Below, piece by piece: positions 17,681 through 19,838 of a DNA stretch of 19,838 nt. Source of the DNA: Russula earlei (taxonomy: Eukaryota; Basidiomycota; Agaricomycetes; Russulales; Russulaceae); contig JAGFNK010000854.1 in NCBI GenBank assembly GCA_025769875.1, forward strand, positions 1 to 19,838, in the 5' to 3' direction. The notes under the pieces are model-generated. The model made no database searches. It was given only the letters and a program-made list of their open reading frames with translations, and was not told the DNA's origin. Positions within the stretch are counted from its first letter, which is position 1; every line of letters begins with the position of its first letter. A program made the position numbers and the translations under genes.

Positions 17681-18375
17681 TGCCTCTGAGATTCATGGTT
17701 TCTCCTGACCCAAGCAGCAACTCCAAATACAACTCAGAGGACAATGCAATCCTCCATCAAAGGGAGCTCATTTCCAACCACCTTCCCATTCTTCAAGACA
17801 TCTACTTCCCCCCAGTGTCCATAGTCAACATCTATGACTGACAACACATTGACATCTGGTCACACAACGCCTACATTCTCTGAGACCTGGTAGGCCTTCT
17901 CCTGTTTGGACAAGTCCTAAACCAAACACAATACAACCTTTTCATCAACACTTTGAATCACCTCATTGAACCTGCTTGATGCCAGTTGTTATACTGGCAC
18001 CTTTCAAACTCAAGGGACTTTGAAGAACATCCCACTGACATCCTCACCCTTACCAACAGCAACAAGAAACTCTGGACTGAGGTAATTTTGTCACAGCATT
18101 ATGCCCTCATCCAAGAGTTACTGGAAGGCTGGGCATCCTACTACTTATCTCTATTCACCCTCACCCATGTGCACATTGTCATGCAGTGCAACTACCTCCA
18201 CCTCAATAGATCCATACAAGAGGGACAAGCAACCCTCCAACTAGCATATGTAGAAGGGAGAAGATACATATACAACTTGATTGAAGCTACATGGACCCAC
18301 AGCATTATTGACACTCCACAGAACCTTGTAGACCCTGCAGGGTTATACTCTCCACCTCCAGCAATTTTGTTGTGA

Positions 18376-18894
18376 TTTCCCCCCTTCGTTTGTCACTAAC
18401 CCTTGCTTATATTTTTGCACACTACCCTCATCTCCTTGGTTACCATTTCATCCCTTGATCTTGATTGACTCCTCTTGTTTCACCTTTCTGTGTTTCATCT
18501 ATTGTTTGATCCCTTTTTGCTATTGGTTTGGTTTTATCTATTGTTCCACATATGGTACTGTACAGCCTCACTGGATACAGTATTTAAGCACCTGTAAAAG
18601 CTGGGGGAATGCCCCAAGCTTAGCTTTGTCCCATTTCCTGTCATAATCCCTTGCCCTGGATCCTCTTTCAATCACAACTTGCTTGTGCTGGCTTACACCC
18701 TGCTTGACCTGAGCTCACCATCAAGGGACCTTTGTGTCCCTCTTCCTCCTCTGCTTCTCTCTCATCATCCTCCTCTCTTGTGAAACCAGGAGATCAACTC
18801 TGCCTGCAGATTAGTCATTGTCTGACTTAATCCTGAGATGCTAAACCTTTGAACCAGTCTCCTCAAGCTGGCCCCATTGAACCCTTGAACCAAG
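18376..18894. other. Non-coding stretch with a promoter-like box
   Basis: No gene is supported. It holds a T-rich section (18470-18550), a TATTTAAG box (18581-18588), a small GGGG..CCCC hairpin near 18603-18614, and a pyrimidine-rich run (18735-18780). The layout resembles an LTR promoter and leader, but I could not find TG..CA ends or a target duplication. Confidence 0.4.
18581..18588 (+). promoter_or_regulatory. TATA-like box TATTTAAG
   Basis: A TATTTAAG core element on the + strand within the non-coding stretch. No downstream + strand gene is visible before the minus-strand ORF. Confidence 0.3.
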
Positions 18895-19383
18895 TCACAG
18901 GGACTTGGCCCCACTGAACCCTGAGCTAATGCTCCAATGGCTGTGATGCCATAACACCCACCCACAAACAAAACCCTTGTCATTTTCAATGATAACCTTG
19001 AGGTATAGATTGGCAATCTTCTCATCTGCCTGAGAGAGGGAAAGTACCCTATAAATGTCATTGTTTGTCAGCCATTCATCACCAGGATTGTTGGTCATCT
19101 TAAACCAGGCATGGAAATGCTTTGCTGCAGTGATGCCAGGGCTATCCACAGGTGGTGGTGGTGGTGGTGGCAGTGGCTGTCCAACATAGCGAACCACATC
19201 AGTGAGGTCTTTGAAGGCCCCTCTGAAAAAGTCCAATTCAGTCTGCTCCTTCTTTTTTGACACAGAGGTGTTGCCAGAAACCTTGAGAGAAGACAACTTG
19301 TACTTGGTGGCATTAGGTGGTGCAAATTGTTTGATGGGGATGGAGATAATGATGGCTGGAGGGGAGTCGATGTCAATGGCCAT
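18895..19383 (-). pseudogene. Unrecognised minus-strand ORF with a poly-Pro tract (probably partial)
   Basis: A 162-codon frame from ATG (19381-19383) to a stop at 18895-18897. It begins MAIDIDSPPAIIISIPIKQF, has a basic segment (VSKKKEQTELDFFRGAF), eight prolines encoded by a GGT repeat (19151-19170), and a C-terminal part with a regular hydrophobic pattern (NDIYRVLSLSQADEKIANLY). The same frame reads VITITFNFT directly upstream of a TAG, so the real protein may have started further right and this may be its decayed remainder. Composition looks protein-like rather than random. I do not recognise a family. It lies left of a minus-strand family-C LTR and could belong to that element's interior. 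Confidence 0.4.
19151..19170 (+). repeat. GGT trinucleotide microsatellite
   Basis: Six GGT units plus GG, encoding the poly-Pro run of the minus-strand ORF. Confidence 0.9.
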
Positions 19384-19554
19384 GACTATGACAATGGCCT
19401 ATGTGAAGTTGAAGGTGATGGTAATGACCCATCCAGTACTTGTTGCATGCCCCAATGGGCATATGAACCTGTGGCTTTTGATGGCATCAACTGTGCCATG
19501 GCATGAAAATGTGGCCAGCCAGCATTGGCAAATGATGCCAAGCATTTATTCTTC

Positions 19555-19582
19555 TAATAATAATAAGATGATGATGATGATG
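19555..19582 (+). repeat. Compound TAA / GAT microsatellite
   Basis: Four TAA-type units followed by five GAT-type units. No coding role is seen. Confidence 0.8.
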
Positions 19583-19730
19583 GACTGTTGAACTGGAACC
19601 TGAACAGATCAAAGAAGGTGAAGACCTTCATACAAGGTTCTATATCTGCTCATAGATATTATGTGTTAGATAGAACTTTAGTATATACACATATGGGACA
19701 AGGGTTATGCATACTACGCTATCTATCACA

Positions 19731-19753
19731 AGATGCAGCCTTATGCTGCATCT
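19731..19753. repeat. 9-bp perfect inverted repeat beside the LTR edge
   Basis: AGATGCAGC and GCTGCATCT flank a 5-base loop (CTTAT), 10 bases outside the minus-strand LTR end. Function unknown. Confidence 0.5.
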
Positions 19754-19763
19754 AGAATGTTTC

Positions 19764-19838
19764 TGACAAGACTCACTGTTGAACAATCCAGTTCAAGAGT
19801 GAGGGAGAAGTTCAAAGATGAGTCAGTAGATGTCCAAG
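19764..19838 (-). mobile_element. End of a family-C LTR, minus strand (truncated by window edge)
   Basis: The reverse complement of these 75 bases matches the last 75 bases of the solo LTR at 13861-14825 closely, including TCTTGAACTGGAT and GTTCAACAGTGAGTCTTG. It ends TCTTGTCA instead of TCTTGACA. Whether it is solo or part of a full element cannot be told from this window. Confidence 0.85.

Larger units (their letters stand above)
16551..18375 (+). pseudogene. Second, diverged copy of the ORF-a/ORF-b leader
   Basis: The stretch 16551-16662 plus 17498-17631 corresponds to the later part of ORF-a (IHDFLDGRVYYSYAYL, then HFCFLPHLPLNPL). After the conserved hairpin and predicted intron (17632-17680), ORF-b starts with the splice-made ATG (MPLRFMVSPDP). 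It has TGA stops near 17838, 17881 and 17977 and runs open to TGA 18373-18375 (YSPPPAIL). The ORF-a/ORF-b order and the intergenic block are the same as at 870-1860, but the coding match is visible mainly at protein level. The copy starts abruptly at the 3' LTR edge, as though the large Gypsy element had inserted into it. After 18375 no similarity to the first copy is seen, and no gag follows. Function unknown. Confidence 0.6.

Noticed and set aside
1..19838. CRISPR array, rRNA or tRNA genes
   Set aside because: No regularly spaced repeats and no recognisable tRNA or rRNA sequence on either strand; introns and element types are fungal.

Overview
The window looks like transposon-packed heterochromatin of a filamentous basidiomycete, most likely an Agaricomycete. 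The evidence is a chromodomain-bearing Ty3/Gypsy element (chromovirus), a BED-finger hAT transposase with 50-60 nt GT..AG introns, and LTRs bounded by exact 5-bp target duplications. The gag type is one I associate with Agaricomycetes, but the genus is not established. I see no intact host gene, no tRNA or rRNA, and no CRISPR array. Almost every coding remnant is broken. Many stops are TGA where related proteins carry Arg (CGA), the signature of C-to-T decay at CpG.

Layout. Bases 1-128 look like the tail of a 5' LTR. Bases 129-15520 are the interior of one very large degraded Gypsy element on the + strand. It has an unusual 2.5 kb two-ORF leader (ORF-a about 175-1100; ORF-b 1170-2663), then gag (2668-4177), pol with protease, RT and RNase H, integrase and chromodomain (ending at 15273), a polypurine tract, and a 3' LTR (15521-16550). 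Four insertions break it up: a family-A solo LTR in protease (4554-5381, minus), a family-B solo LTR (5445-6065, probably minus), a hAT DNA transposon (6623-9935) followed by 1.8 kb of unassigned DNA that replaces part of RT (9936-11751), and a family-C solo LTR (13861-14825). Right of the 3' LTR is a second, diverged copy of the ORF-a/ORF-b leader (16551-18375), itself split by another family-A solo LTR (16663-17492). Then come about 500 bp with a promoter-like TATTTAAG box, a minus-strand ORF of unknown function (18895-19383), and the edge of a family-C LTR on the minus strand (19764 to the window end).

The most interesting signal is in the leader. The two copies are strongly diverged in coding sequence, yet a 35-nt non-coding block is 34/35 identical. 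It forms a hairpin that buries a GTAAGA 5' splice site. In both copies, removing the predicted intron (1104-1169; 17632-17680) would create the ORF-b start codon from A + TG, two bases after the ORF-a stop (UAA-AA-AUG). ORF-b in turn ends four bases before the gag ATG. This suggests a retroelement that expresses extra upstream proteins by regulated splicing and stop/restart translation. It is an inference from two decayed copies, not a demonstrated system.
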